64,000 nt of DNA from an uncultured Methanoregula sp. (lineage in GTDB: Archaea > Halobacteriota > Methanomicrobia > Methanomicrobiales > Methanospirillaceae): the NCBI RefSeq assembly GCF_963677065.1, contig NZ_OY781872.1, positions 2,351,419-2,415,418 of the forward strand, read 5' to 3'. The stretch's first letter is position 1. Every line of letters begins with the position of its first letter. The translations under genes and the position numbers were made by a program. Positions 8,143 through 17,171 of this stretch are shown piece after piece. The notes beneath the pieces are model-generated. The model worked only from the letters and a program-made list of their open reading frames with translations. It was not told where the DNA came from and ran no database searches.

Positions 8143-9948
8143 ATGGACACCGCTTTGCAGAACCTGAAAAAATACTGGGGTTATACCTCGTTCCTGCCTC
8201 ACCAGGAGGCGATTATCCGTTCGGTTCTCGCAGGGAACGATACCCTTGCCATCATGGCCACCGGCGGGGGAAAATCGCTCTGTTACCAGCTTCCAGCACT
8301 CAGCCATGATGGCCTTACCCTCGTCATCTCTCCCCTGATATCCTTAATGAAAGACCAGGTAGATGATCTCAATGAGAGGGGGATTCCTGCAGCCGCCTAT
8401 ACCGGTTCTTTGGATTCAAAACAAAAGAACCTGCTTCTCCAGGGAATCCAGAAAAGAACTCTTCGCCTGCTTTTCATATCGCCCGAACGCTGCATGCAGC
8501 CCCAGTTCCTGGAGTCCCTCCGGAATACCAATGTGAACCTGGTGGCAATCGATGAAGCCCACTGCATATCCGAATGGGGTCCGAATTTCCGGCCTGAATA
8601 CCGGCAGCTTTCACAGGTGAAAAAAACCTTTCCCGGGGTAACCGTCATTGCACTGACCGCGTCGGCAATACCCGAAGTCAGGCAAGACATCTGCCTCCAG
8701 CTGGGCCTTCTGGAGGTCAAGGAATTTATCGGCAGTTTCAACCGCCCGAATCTTGAGTATCGTGTGATTCCGAAGAAGAATCCTCTGGTCTTCCTTGCCC
8801 ATTACATCGGCCAGCACCGGCTGGATGCCGGCATAATTTACTGCCTGAGCAAGAAAGAGACTGAGGAGGTTGCAACCGAACTTCGAAGGAGGGGATTTTC
8901 TGCCAATGCCTATCATGCAGGACTCTCCCCCCAGGTACGGTCCCGGGTACAGGATGCCTTTCTTGGAGGAACGATAAAAATCATCTGCGCTACCGTTGCG
9001 TTTGGTATGGGTATCGATATGCCCGATGTCCGGTATGTAATTCACTATGTTCTTCCAAAAACCATTGAATCCTATTACCAGGAAACTGGCAGGGCCGGAC
9101 GGGATGGAAAATACAGCGAATGCATCCTTTTATACAGCAAGAGCGATGGCGCCCGCGTCCGATCCATGCTCGAACATGACAACATGTCCGGGCAGAGCCT
9201 CCGTGTTTCAATAAAAAAACTGCAGGAGATGATTGCATACTGCGAACATACCGGCTGCAGGCGCCGGTTTCTGCTTGAATATTTCGGTGAGACTTATGGT
9301 CCGGAGAACTGTGGATCCTGCGATAACTGCGATCATCCCCCGGATATGTCCGATGCAACGGATATTGCCCGATTGATTGTTTCCTCCATACAACAAATGC
9401 CGGGTTTGTTTGGAACTGAACTCAATATCGATGTTCTCCGGGGATCGAAAAATGCAAAGATCCAGGATTACCACCTGTTTACCCTGCCTTCTTACAGCGC
9501 CGGGAAAAAGTATGGAAGGGATGATTACCGCATCTGGATCAATGAGCTCATACGCCAGGGATTTCTTGTCAGGACCGGGGACAAATACCCGGTCATCTCC
9601 GTTACCGGTAAAGGATCGGAGCTGATCAAGGGAAGATTGCGCGTGATGCTCCCGGTGAGCACACCTGCCCTGTCGAAATCATCCGGGCCAGTTACCGTAA
9701 AGGACCTGAATGCCGATGACGGGATTTTATTCAAAAAACTAAGAGTCCTCCGGAAATCCCTTGCAGATGCAAACGGATATCCCCCGTTCATGATCTTTCC
9801 CGATAAAACACTACTTGAGATGGTCCGGTTGAAGCCCGATGACCGGGAGAGCCTCTCGGCCATTTCCGGTATCGGCCCGGTCAAACGGGACCGGTATGGT
9901 GAGATCTTCTTAAAAGAGATAAACACGCCCCGTGAACCTGAAGCCTGA
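8143..9948 (+). CDS. recQ: ATP-dependent DNA helicase RecQ
   Basis: A 601-residue superfamily 2 helicase that unwinds DNA 3' to 5' during repair and recombination. Walker A is ATGGGKS (39-45), followed by a DEAH box (about 135) and the RecQ motif VI around QETGRAGRDG. The RecQ zinc-binding region follows with cysteines in CEHTGC and CGSCDNC, then a winged-helix region. The C-terminus (about 525-595) is an HRDC domain, including the helix-hairpin-like ISGIGPVKRDRYG. Length is typical of bacterial RecQ. Such RecQ proteins occur in only some archaea, so horizontal origin is possible. GGGGAC stands shortly before the start. Confidence 0.95.
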   Translation: MDTALQNLKKYWGYTSFLPHQEAIIRSVLAGNDTLAIMATGGGKSLCYQLPALSHDGLTLVISPLISLMKDQVDDLNERGIPAAAYTGSLDSKQKNLLLQGIQKRTLRLLFISPERCMQPQFLESLRNTNVNLVAIDEAHCISEWGPNFRPEYRQLSQVKKTFPGVTVIALTASAIPEVRQDICLQLGLLEVKEFIGSFNRPNLEYRVIPKKNPLVFLAHYIGQHRLDAGIIYCLSKKETEEVATELRRRGFSANAYHAGLSPQVRSRVQDAFLGGTIKIICATVAFGMGIDMPDVRYVIHYVLPKTIESYYQETGRAGRDGKYSECILLYSKSDGARVRSMLEHDNMSGQSLRVSIKKLQEMIAYCEHTGCRRRFLLEYFGETYGPENCGSCDNCDHPPDMSDATDIARLIVSSIQQMPGLFGTELNIDVLRGSKNAKIQDYHLFTLPSYSAGKKYGRDDYRIWINELIRQGFLVRTGDKYPVISVTGKGSELIKGRLRVMLPVSTPALSKSSGPVTVKDLNADDGILFKKLRVLRKSLADANGYPPFMIFPDKTLLEMVRLKPDDRESLSAISGIGPVKRDRYGEIFLKEINTPREPEA

Positions 9949-10175
9949 CAGAGTCCCGCACTTTTTTGGGCACTCCGGAATCTCATTCTTTTTGTGATAA
10001 AGTCAACCGGTTGTTCGGTCAGACTATCCTTCCGGTTTCCTGAAGTTTTTTTAAAAACCGGTGATCTTATATGGTTACCGGATAGAATGATGGTAATGCA
10101 GGGGGTTATATCATAGAAGATACCATCCCGATTCCTGACGGGCAGGTTGTTCGGAAAAAACTCCACTTTTTCTGG

Positions 10176-10835
10176 ATGGCCGATTGTTCTGATTCCATGC
10201 GGGGAAAGAAGATTGCTACGCTGAACCAGGCAATCCGGGAAGCCGTCCCTGAAGTTCAGAAGGCGGTTGCCTCGTACCCGCAGGTCGAGATCCAGATGAG
10301 GGCTATAAAATTCTCCGATGATGCAGCCTGGCACGTTGGCCCTGATCCGGTTCCCCTTGAACAATTCGTCTGGCCCGAGCTCGAAACATCGGGTCTGACG
10401 GCAACTGCAAAAGCTCTTCGCCTTCTTGAAAAAGAGCTCTCAATTGAGCGGATGCCAAGACGCGGCCTTCCCCCGGTCTGCATCCTTGTCTCTGACGGAT
10501 TCTGTACCGATCCGCGGGATGAGTATGATGCTGCAATTGCGGATCTCGCAAAGATCCCCTGGGGTGTCAAGGCGGTCAGGCTCGCGATTGCCATTGGCGA
10601 CGAGTCGGATTACAATGAGACCGAACTTCTCAAGTTTGTCAATCAGGACCAGATCGGCCTCTTAAAAGCCCATTCTCCCGAGGAACTGGTCTCGTACATC
10701 AAGTGGGCCTCGGTCTCTGCATCCGTTGCATCTTCCCGGGGGCGGAGCCGCGGAACCGGAGCAGCTGAAGACATATCGAATGTGATCATCGATTCGCCCC
10801 CGCCGCTGATCACATCGAATACCGAATTATTCTAA
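10176..10835 (+). CDS. von Willebrand factor A domain protein (TerY-like), start uncertain
   Basis: A vWA protein with an intact metal-dependent adhesion site: DCSDS near the N-terminus, a Thr in SGLTAT and an Asp in VSDGFCTDP. The domain matches TerY-type vWA proteins linked to a kinase and a phosphatase. The ATG at 10176 is the first in this frame, but it cuts the first beta strand: the reading frame is open upstream to 10087 and encodes sensible residues before the DxSxS motif. Three in-frame ATGs at 10087-10098 lie in the neighbouring frame and would join this frame if the G run at 10101-10105 had one more G. The next gene starts ten bases after the stop. Confidence 0.85.
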   Translation: MADCSDSMRGKKIATLNQAIREAVPEVQKAVASYPQVEIQMRAIKFSDDAAWHVGPDPVPLEQFVWPELETSGLTATAKALRLLEKELSIERMPRRGLPPVCILVSDGFCTDPRDEYDAAIADLAKIPWGVKAVRLAIAIGDESDYNETELLKFVNQDQIGLLKAHSPEELVSYIKWASVSASVASSRGRSRGTGAAEDISNVIIDSPPPLITSNTELF

Positions 10836-10844
10836 GATCCTTGC

Positions 10845-11747
10845 ATGCAGCCTATCCGGGATTTCCAGTGTACCAGTGAGGCAAGTCTCGGGTGGGCTTT
10901 CGGATGCAGCCGCACCGGCGCATCTCATATCAGTTCCGGCCGTCCCTGCGAGGATGCTTTTGCCCTCTTCTCCGGCTCGTCCGGTGCAAAACCCTGTATC
11001 GCCATTGCAGTTGCCGATGGTCACGGGGACCCCCGCCACGACCTGAGCAGGACCGGCAGTGCGCTTGCCGTCCAGGCAGCAATCGATGAACTGGTGGTCT
11101 TCCAGCGGCTTCATCTTCATGATGTTCCGGGCCTTACGATCCGCGCCGAATTCAAAGCGGATTTCCCAAGAAGGACGAGCAGAAGATGGCGCGAAGCAGT
11201 CAGCGAAGATTCCGGCTGGAAAAACCCTGACAGAACGCAGCATGAAACCTGCGGCCAGTCAGAAATCTCCCGGTATGGCTCCACCCTCATTGCGGCCATG
11301 GTTGTTTCCGATATGATCCTCATCAGCCAGATCGGCGACGGGGATATAGTCCTGGTCCGGCCGGATGGTTCGATCGAATGCCCGATTCCGGCCGATCCGT
11401 TGCTTGTTGGAAAAGAGACCCACTCCATCTCATCCCGGGATGCCCATCTTCTCTGGCGGACCGCAACCCTGGACCGGGGTGAAGGGGGAGTGCTTATTGT
11501 TGCAACAGACGGGGTCTCGGATTCATTCGATGGTCCGGAAGGCGAGGAGTTTCTCAGGTTCATAAAAAGCCTGGTGGCCCGGATCCGGGAGTTCGGCATG
11601 GAGAGTGTTGCAGGATCCATGAAAAACTGGCTTGACCGATATTCCGCTCTTGCCAGCGGCGATGATATGACCCTTGTCTTTGTCTGCATCAATGCTGTAT
11701 CCGCAGATGACAATAATCTCACCGAGCAATATGGCGGGGGTGTGTAA
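10845..11747 (+). CDS. PP2C-family serine/threonine phosphatase
   Basis: A 300-residue cytoplasmic metal-dependent protein phosphatase. The PP2C motifs are present in order: VADGHGD (metal-binding Asp), YGSTL, QIGDGDIVL, VATDGVSDSF and GDDMTLVF (final metal-binding Asp). It starts ten bases after the vWA gene and ends 26 bases before the kinase gene. The position suggests that it removes phosphates placed by that kinase, with the vWA protein as partner or substrate, as proposed for TerY-phosphorylation triads. Partner assignment is inference from the neighbourhood. Confidence 0.9.
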   Translation: MQPIRDFQCTSEASLGWAFGCSRTGASHISSGRPCEDAFALFSGSSGAKPCIAIAVADGHGDPRHDLSRTGSALAVQAAIDELVVFQRLHLHDVPGLTIRAEFKADFPRRTSRRWREAVSEDSGWKNPDRTQHETCGQSEISRYGSTLIAAMVVSDMILISQIGDGDIVLVRPDGSIECPIPADPLLVGKETHSISSRDAHLLWRTATLDRGEGGVLIVATDGVSDSFDGPEGEEFLRFIKSLVARIREFGMESVAGSMKNWLDRYSALASGDDMTLVFVCINAVSADDNNLTEQYGGGV

Positions 11748-11773
11748 TCCTGCCTCTCTCTATCGGCCAGCGT

Positions 11774-13099
11774 GTGAATGCAGAGCTCTCCGGCATAGAA
11801 CTTCAGGTGATCAGGAAACTGGGGGAGGGAACGCAGGGCGAAGTGTACCTTGTCGAAGGACCCCGGGGATACCAGGCCGTGAAATGGTACAAACCCGAGC
11901 AGGCAACGGCAGACCAGAAGACTGCTATCCTCTACCTTGTCCGTACCGGCCCCCCGTTTGGTGCCGGCGGGAAACGGTTCATCTGGCCCCTTGACCTTGT
12001 CACGTCCGGCTCTTCGCGGCAGTTCGGGTACCTGATGTCCCGGATCGATACACAGCGGTTTGCCGAACTTGGCGAAGTCTGGGCCCATCTCAAACCGGTA
12101 CCGAATTTCTCGGCCCTGTGCGAGATCTCGTACCAGCTGGCCAACAGCTACCGCTCGCTTCACCTGTCCGGGCACTGTTACCGGGATATTTCTGCCGGCA
12201 ACCTGATGTTCGACCCCAAATCCGGGGATATTCTCATCTGCGACAATGATAATGTGGGGGTGAACCGCCAGTCCCGCTGCCAGGTCTGGGGTACCATGGA
12301 GTATATGGCCCCCGAGATTATCCGGGGGGAGGCGGACCCATCCACCCAGACGGATCTCCATTCCCTTGCAATCCTCCTCTTCTACCTCTGGGTCTGGCAT
12401 CACCCGTTCCACGGCGAGATGGAGTACCGCTTCCATTGCTGGGATATACCGGCCAAAAAGAAGGTCTATGGAGAGACCCCGGTCTTTGTTTTCGATCCTG
12501 ATAACACCACCAATATCCTCCCTCCCGATCCAGATTATGCTATTGCACGGGAACGCTGGGGCTACTGCCCGGAGGATCTTAAAATCGCATTCACCCGGGC
12601 GTTCTCCGAAGGACTGAGAGACCCGGGTCGCCGGATCACGGAAGGGGAGTGGCAGAATCTTTTTTCAGATATCAAGGACCGGATCATCCTCTGCCCGAAG
12701 TGCGGTGCAGAAAATATCTCCTGCCGCGATCGCGAGTCTGAATGCTGGCACTGTCACACGCGGATATCGCGCCCCCCAACCCTCATTATACGGCGCCCCA
12801 CGGGAGAGATCCAGATAGCTCTTGGTCTTGGCAGCCAGATCCTCCGCCGGCATATTTCCACAAATTCTGTTCAGGATGACGGTACAGCCCGAGTCGGAAT
12901 CATAGTCCCGCATCCGACAATCAAGGGCGCCGCCGGCATCCGCAACGAATCACCATTGGTCTGGCATGCCGAATTTCCCGATGGCAGCCGTATCGAAGTC
13001 CCTCACGGAAGAGCGGTACCGCTGAATCCCGGGGTTATAATAACGATTGAAGGTATACCCTTGATTATCGCCGCTCCAGGGAACGGGGAGAACAGATGA
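11774..13099 (+). CDS. Ser/Thr protein kinase with zinc-ribbon and FHA-like tail
   Basis: A 441-residue kinase starting with GTG. The glycine loop is LGEGTQGEV, the ATP lysine lies in YQAVKWY, the catalytic loop is YRDISAGN, and the metal-binding motif is DND instead of DFG; MAPEI serves as the APE motif. After the kinase (to about residue 300) comes a zinc ribbon (CPKC and CWHC, about 307-328), then about 100 residues resembling an FHA domain (RRHI near the start, a GIRNES turn, and a V-P-L-N-P-G strand end). The frame is open upstream of the GTG to 11717 and contains residues like IGQRV, so a CTG start at 11750 is possible. The stop overlaps the next start. Confidence 0.87.
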   Translation: MNAELSGIELQVIRKLGEGTQGEVYLVEGPRGYQAVKWYKPEQATADQKTAILYLVRTGPPFGAGGKRFIWPLDLVTSGSSRQFGYLMSRIDTQRFAELGEVWAHLKPVPNFSALCEISYQLANSYRSLHLSGHCYRDISAGNLMFDPKSGDILICDNDNVGVNRQSRCQVWGTMEYMAPEIIRGEADPSTQTDLHSLAILLFYLWVWHHPFHGEMEYRFHCWDIPAKKKVYGETPVFVFDPDNTTNILPPDPDYAIARERWGYCPEDLKIAFTRAFSEGLRDPGRRITEGEWQNLFSDIKDRIILCPKCGAENISCRDRESECWHCHTRISRPPTLIIRRPTGEIQIALGLGSQILRRHISTNSVQDDGTARVGIIVPHPTIKGAAGIRNESPLVWHAEFPDGSRIEVPHGRAVPLNPGVIITIEGIPLIIAAPGNGENR

Positions 13100-13959
13100 A
13101 AGACCTGCCAAGAACAATTTTAAAAGACCTTGTACAGCGGTACGGGGAATCCATTGCACAGGATCCGTTCAGGTGCGAAGCGCTTCTCCGGGATACCTGC
13201 GGTGCCTGCGGACGGGAGATCTTTGTCCTTGTCAGCGCTGTGCGCCAGCATGTACCTCTGGATCTCCTTGCACCCCGGCACAATCTCCCGCTTTCCTTGA
13301 TGAAAGGATTCATGATAAAGCGCCTCCAGGATGAACTGGGGCTTTCGGAGGAAGCTGCCCGCTGGGCAGTTGAGACCTGGGCAGATGCTCTCGGTCTTTC
13401 TGAAAAACCTGAGGAAAGCCTTGCAGGATCCCCGGCTGTCGCTCCCCGGCAGGAAGCCCGAAAGATACGCCCGTCACCGGATCCGGCCCTGCTTGAAAAA
13501 TGGACCCTGGATCTTGGATCCGGTGCGATCCTACCGGCACTCAGCGCCATCGAAGGACTGGGGCAGTACGGCGATCCGGCAAGCATCAGTCTCCTCATCA
13601 GGGCGCTTTCCGGCAATCACTGGAGAATACGGAATGCCGCATACGACGCCCTGGTGCGTCTCTCCTCCGAATCAGTCCCTGCACTTATCAGAACATTGGA
13701 CGATCCGGATGAGGCACTGGTCTCCCGCATAGTATTCATCCTGGCCGCAATCCGGGACCGGAATGCAACCGAACCGCTCCTCTCCCTTCTCGGGCGTTCG
13801 CCCACTCTCGACAAATCCCTGATCTTCGCGCTTGGTGAGATTGGCGACCTGCGGGCTGCATCAGCCCTCTCGAAATGCCTGGTCTCTTTGGATTCCGAGA
13901 TCAGTCTTGCAGCAGCGGGGGCACTTCAAAAAATATCCGGCTCAAAACCTGCCCGTTAA
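13096..13959 (+). CDS. HEAT-repeat protein with conserved helical N-terminal domain
   Basis: A 287-residue cytoplasmic protein. Residues about 5-105 form a helical domain with EALLRDTCG, REIFVLVSAV and AARWAVETWA; from memory, similar segments occur in kinase, DnaK-like and FHA proteins of cyanobacteria and Chloroflexi, but I cannot name the family with certainty. A proline-rich linker follows, then four or five HEAT-like repeats (about 140-280), for example YGDPASISLLIRAL and IGDLRAASALSKCL. It overlaps the kinase gene by four bases, so it belongs to the same unit and may act as scaffold or substrate receptor. It converges on ppx. Confidence 0.83.
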   Translation: MKDLPRTILKDLVQRYGESIAQDPFRCEALLRDTCGACGREIFVLVSAVRQHVPLDLLAPRHNLPLSLMKGFMIKRLQDELGLSEEAARWAVETWADALGLSEKPEESLAGSPAVAPRQEARKIRPSPDPALLEKWTLDLGSGAILPALSAIEGLGQYGDPASISLLIRALSGNHWRIRNAAYDALVRLSSESVPALIRTLDDPDEALVSRIVFILAAIRDRNATEPLLSLLGRSPTLDKSLIFALGEIGDLRAASALSKCLVSLDSEISLAAAGALQKISGSKPAR

Positions 13960-13965
13960 CCGGGT

Positions 13966-15558
13966 TCAGGGTGATTCCCCGGATTGCGAATCGATCATGG
14001 AGAATGAAAATTTTTTTGCAAAAACTTTCTCGAAGGCTTTTCTCTCATTCTCGATACCCCAGATCTCAAGCTGGCAGTCGCCGCGCGTAACAATCTCAAG
14101 ATGGACGGTGTCAGAATCTGCCCGTGTAAAACGGACATGCTGGATCAGGGCAGCATGGCTCCGGTCCAGGCTTTCCCCCAGCCGGATAAAGGTTGCAAGG
14201 ACACGGAGGACATCGCGATCCTTTGCATCGAGTTCGGCTATACCGGGATCCTTCTTTTTGGGCGCCTTTTTCCGGTGGAACCGGGCCAGGTTTGCCATGA
14301 ATGAGACTTCTTTCTGGTCGAACCCGAGAAGATCGGAATTCCTTATAATATAATACGAGTGGGCATGGTGATTGGTGTAGGAGATAAAGGACCCGATATC
14401 ATGGAGGAAGGTTGCATATTCCAGAAGTTCGCGGGTCTGATCCCCGTAATTATGGAGCCCCGTCTCTTTTGCAGAATCGAACATCTCGAGCACGAGACTG
14501 GTCACGGTCCGGGCATGGGCTTCGTTGATCCCGCAGGATCGCCCGAGCTGGAGGACGCTCCGCTGCCGGGAAGAGAGTTCCCCAAGCAGGGGAAACGAAT
14601 CCATCCGGGAGAGATAATCCACGAGAAGGCCGTCCTGAAGACCGCGGGTTGTGACGCTGATTCGGTCAAGCGAGAGCTCTTTCATGAATGTATCGAGAAC
14701 AGCTGCCCCGGCAATGATGATATCGGCCCGCTCCGGGTTGATGCCGGGAACTTTCCTCCGCTGTTCCAGGGAAAGCGAGCAGAGCAGGTCGATAACTTTT
14801 TTTAAGTCCTTGTAACTCAGCACCAGGTCTGTTGCCGGGGTATCGGGGTGCAGGGCTTTGTGGGCTATTTCTGCAAGATTGATGATCGTGCCGGAACTGC
14901 CGACAGCGCAATTAATGGTTCCTTTGGGAATTTTTGCAAGGGAATGGACAATGGAATTCTTGATATGCTGCTGGACTTTCCGGTACCGTTCTGAGGATAC
15001 CGGCCCGGTCTCGGCCGGGGGAAAATAGAGATTGGCAAGCCGGATTGCCCCAAGCCTGAAGCTGTCCAGGTACTGGTAATCCTTCTCGTTTCCTACTGCT
15101 ATTTCCGTGCTCCCGCCACCAATGTCAATGAAAAAACCAACAGAAGAACCAAGATGCAGGCCGCTTGCAACCCCGAGATAGATGAGACGCGCCTCTTCCC
15201 TGCCGGAGATGACACGTATATCCAGCTGGGCTTCGAGCCGGATACGGTGGAGGAGTTCATTCTGGTTCGAGGCTTCACGGGCAGCCGATGTGGCTACTGC
15301 GACAAATTCCTCGGAATTGAAGGTCCGGCCCAGCTCGGTGAATTTTTTGCAGACAATGACAGCCCGTTCCATTGCCTCAGGCGTTATCTCATCTTCTTCA
15401 AACTCGCCATCCCCCAGCCGGACCTGCTGCTTCTGCCGGCTCAGAATCGTATAGGAATGGTTGGGGTTGAGCCTCACAACAAGGATACGGATGGAGTTGG
15501 TCCCCATATCGATGAATGAGACAACCCGGCCTTCAGGTCCCACGGTACGGGAATTCAC
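13966..15558 (-). CDS. ppx: Exopolyphosphatase, Ppx/GppA family
   Basis: A 530-residue enzyme that releases phosphate from polyphosphate (or, in GppA, from pppGpp). The N-terminal phosphate loop FIDMGTNSIR opens the ASKHA-type fold; a second loop, GGGSTEIAVG, follows near residue 150. The C-terminal third is an HD-type domain with LHDIG and an HHAHSYY segment. It is the last gene of ppk-CHAD/HD-ppx; its ATG overlaps the stop of the preceding gene (ATGA). The context favours polyphosphate over pppGpp as substrate. The HD metal ligands look present, so the C-terminal part may be active. Confidence 0.93.
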   Translation of the reverse strand: MNSRTVGPEGRVVSFIDMGTNSIRILVVRLNPNHSYTILSRQKQQVRLGDGEFEEDEITPEAMERAVIVCKKFTELGRTFNSEEFVAVATSAAREASNQNELLHRIRLEAQLDIRVISGREEARLIYLGVASGLHLGSSVGFFIDIGGGSTEIAVGNEKDYQYLDSFRLGAIRLANLYFPPAETGPVSSERYRKVQQHIKNSIVHSLAKIPKGTINCAVGSSGTIINLAEIAHKALHPDTPATDLVLSYKDLKKVIDLLCSLSLEQRRKVPGINPERADIIIAGAAVLDTFMKELSLDRISVTTRGLQDGLLVDYLSRMDSFPLLGELSSRQRSVLQLGRSCGINEAHARTVTSLVLEMFDSAKETGLHNYGDQTRELLEYATFLHDIGSFISYTNHHAHSYYIIRNSDLLGFDQKEVSFMANLARFHRKKAPKKKDPGIAELDAKDRDVLRVLATFIRLGESLDRSHAALIQHVRFTRADSDTVHLEIVTRGDCQLEIWGIENERKAFEKVFAKKFSFSMIDSQSGESP

Positions 15559-17171
15559 CGGATCACCAGTTCACGGGAGAAAACCCTGTTAAAGAGATCG
15601 GATTTCACCCGGGCATGTTCTTTCTCCACCGTAATATCTTCAGCAGATATTGCGTCAGCGACAATCGTATCGGTATTGATCACGCAATGGATCTCCTGGA
15701 CCGCTCCCCTGCGGGTATAATCAAAACCATCGGCAACCCTCAAAATAGCCGCAAGGAACAGGGCGCCCTGCCGGTCTTTTTCAGGGATAAATTGGTAGAT
15801 ATCCTCTGTCTCCGGGGACACCTTTCCACGGTGGGCAAGGGCAGCAAGGCTGATTATTGCACGCTCGGGTATATCGAATGGGAGGGTTTCTGCAGCAAAG
15901 ATGATCGATGCGCTCTTACGGTTATGCCGGCGGGAACCGGAGATCCAGCCAATGTCATGGAGCATTGCAGCGCATTCAAGAAGGAACCGTTCATTGTTCT
16001 CCATCCGGTGGACCGGGCGGAGCGCGTCAAAAAGCATGAGTGAGAGCCGTGTCACCGTGCTGCCGTGCGGGATTCCTTCGGGATAAACCGGGACAAGGGC
16101 CTCTGCAGCTGCCCGGGCATCAGCCTCGCGGGCAGTTCCTTTTGGATGGTACCGATCCTTTCTTGCCTGGATAAGTGTTGTTTTGAGATCATTCCATGTT
16201 CCCGCCCGTTTCTGCGATTCCCAGTTCCGCACAAAATTACGGTACAGGGTAAGGCGTTCTTTTTCCCGTTCCCGCAGTACAATTTTCAGGCTGGCCAGGG
16301 TGGCAGTATCCGGCCGCTTCTCACAATTGTCAGACCGGAGCCGGCTTCGTTCCCGGAGGAGGAGCCTTGTGATGGTGTCGATCCAGACATCGCAGTCATG
16401 GATATCGCCAAGGATCTCCTGGATCTTTTTTACCCGGCCGATCGACTTTTTCAGGCCCAGGCGATAAACCGGGCCAAAGAGTTCCATCGTGTACCGGAGT
16501 TTTTTTGCAGCAATCCGGGTTGCATGGTGCTCTGCAACGGCTTCAGGATGGCTTACCCAGGTCTCAAAACCCAGGAAGGTTTCAAGACGGGAATAAATCC
16601 TGATGGCAGCAACCGGTGAAACGCCGAACATCAGGGCTTTTACCGGGGCGTGCGGCACGGTGTTCCGGATAGCAGAAAAATAGGTCTTCATCTCGGGAAT
16701 AACCCGGCTCTTCTCGAGCGCATCAAGAGCCGAAATCACTCGTGTCTGGAGCGCTGCACGCTTTTTCTTGAGTTCAGAGAGCAGGTACCTCAGGGCTGCA
16801 TTTTCAGGGAATTCCTGCCCTTTTGTATCGGGATGATGCAATTTCCAGAGACTGCTCTTTTTCCGGATCTGTTTCTGCAGGAATGCAATCTGGACGTCCG
16901 CATCCCGTGCCTCGCCCAGTGCCCGGGTAATATTTGCAATCTCTCCCATCCACCGGGCGTATGGCTTTTTGGGAAAGCAATCCTCAAACAGGGGAAGGGC
17001 CGCCCGGAGACGGCGGGAAGCCACGCGCATCCGGTGGATGTTCTCAATGTCCTTTGCCAGCCGGACTCCCTCGATTTCGATCTCGAATGCCTCAAGACGG
17101 GGGGGAAGTTCCTGCATGCCGAACCAGCATAAGCCGGCATGGGTGAGCGATCCCTCAGGCAGAGCCATCAT
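15555..17171 (-). CDS. CHAD domain-HD domain protein
   Basis: A 538-residue protein from the ATG at 17171, which lies inside the end of ppk (17-base overlap). The frame extends further to an ATG at 17243, but that would overlap ppk by 89 bases. The N-terminal 300 residues form a CHAD domain: conserved basic helices with HRMRVASRRLR, then HATRIAAKKLRY and GDIHDCDVW. CHAD domains bind polyphosphate. The C-terminal 170 residues are an HD domain (AAMLHDIGW, LAALAHRG) like the one that closes Ppx/GppA proteins. It sits between ppk and ppx, so a polyphosphate-binding or processing role is likely. The HD substrate is unknown. Confidence 0.9.
   Translation of the reverse strand: MMALPEGSLTHAGLCWFGMQELPPRLEAFEIEIEGVRLAKDIENIHRMRVASRRLRAALPLFEDCFPKKPYARWMGEIANITRALGEARDADVQIAFLQKQIRKKSSLWKLHHPDTKGQEFPENAALRYLLSELKKKRAALQTRVISALDALEKSRVIPEMKTYFSAIRNTVPHAPVKALMFGVSPVAAIRIYSRLETFLGFETWVSHPEAVAEHHATRIAAKKLRYTMELFGPVYRLGLKKSIGRVKKIQEILGDIHDCDVWIDTITRLLLRERSRLRSDNCEKRPDTATLASLKIVLREREKERLTLYRNFVRNWESQKRAGTWNDLKTTLIQARKDRYHPKGTAREADARAAAEALVPVYPEGIPHGSTVTRLSLMLFDALRPVHRMENNERFLLECAAMLHDIGWISGSRRHNRKSASIIFAAETLPFDIPERAIISLAALAHRGKVSPETEDIYQFIPEKDRQGALFLAAILRVADGFDYTRRGAVQEIHCVINTDTIVADAISAEDITVEKEHARVKSDLFNRVFSRELVIR

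Noticed and set aside
11117..12436. 439-codon reverse frame over the PP2C and kinase genes
   Set aside because: The forward frames carry full phosphatase and kinase motifs; the reverse product has none.
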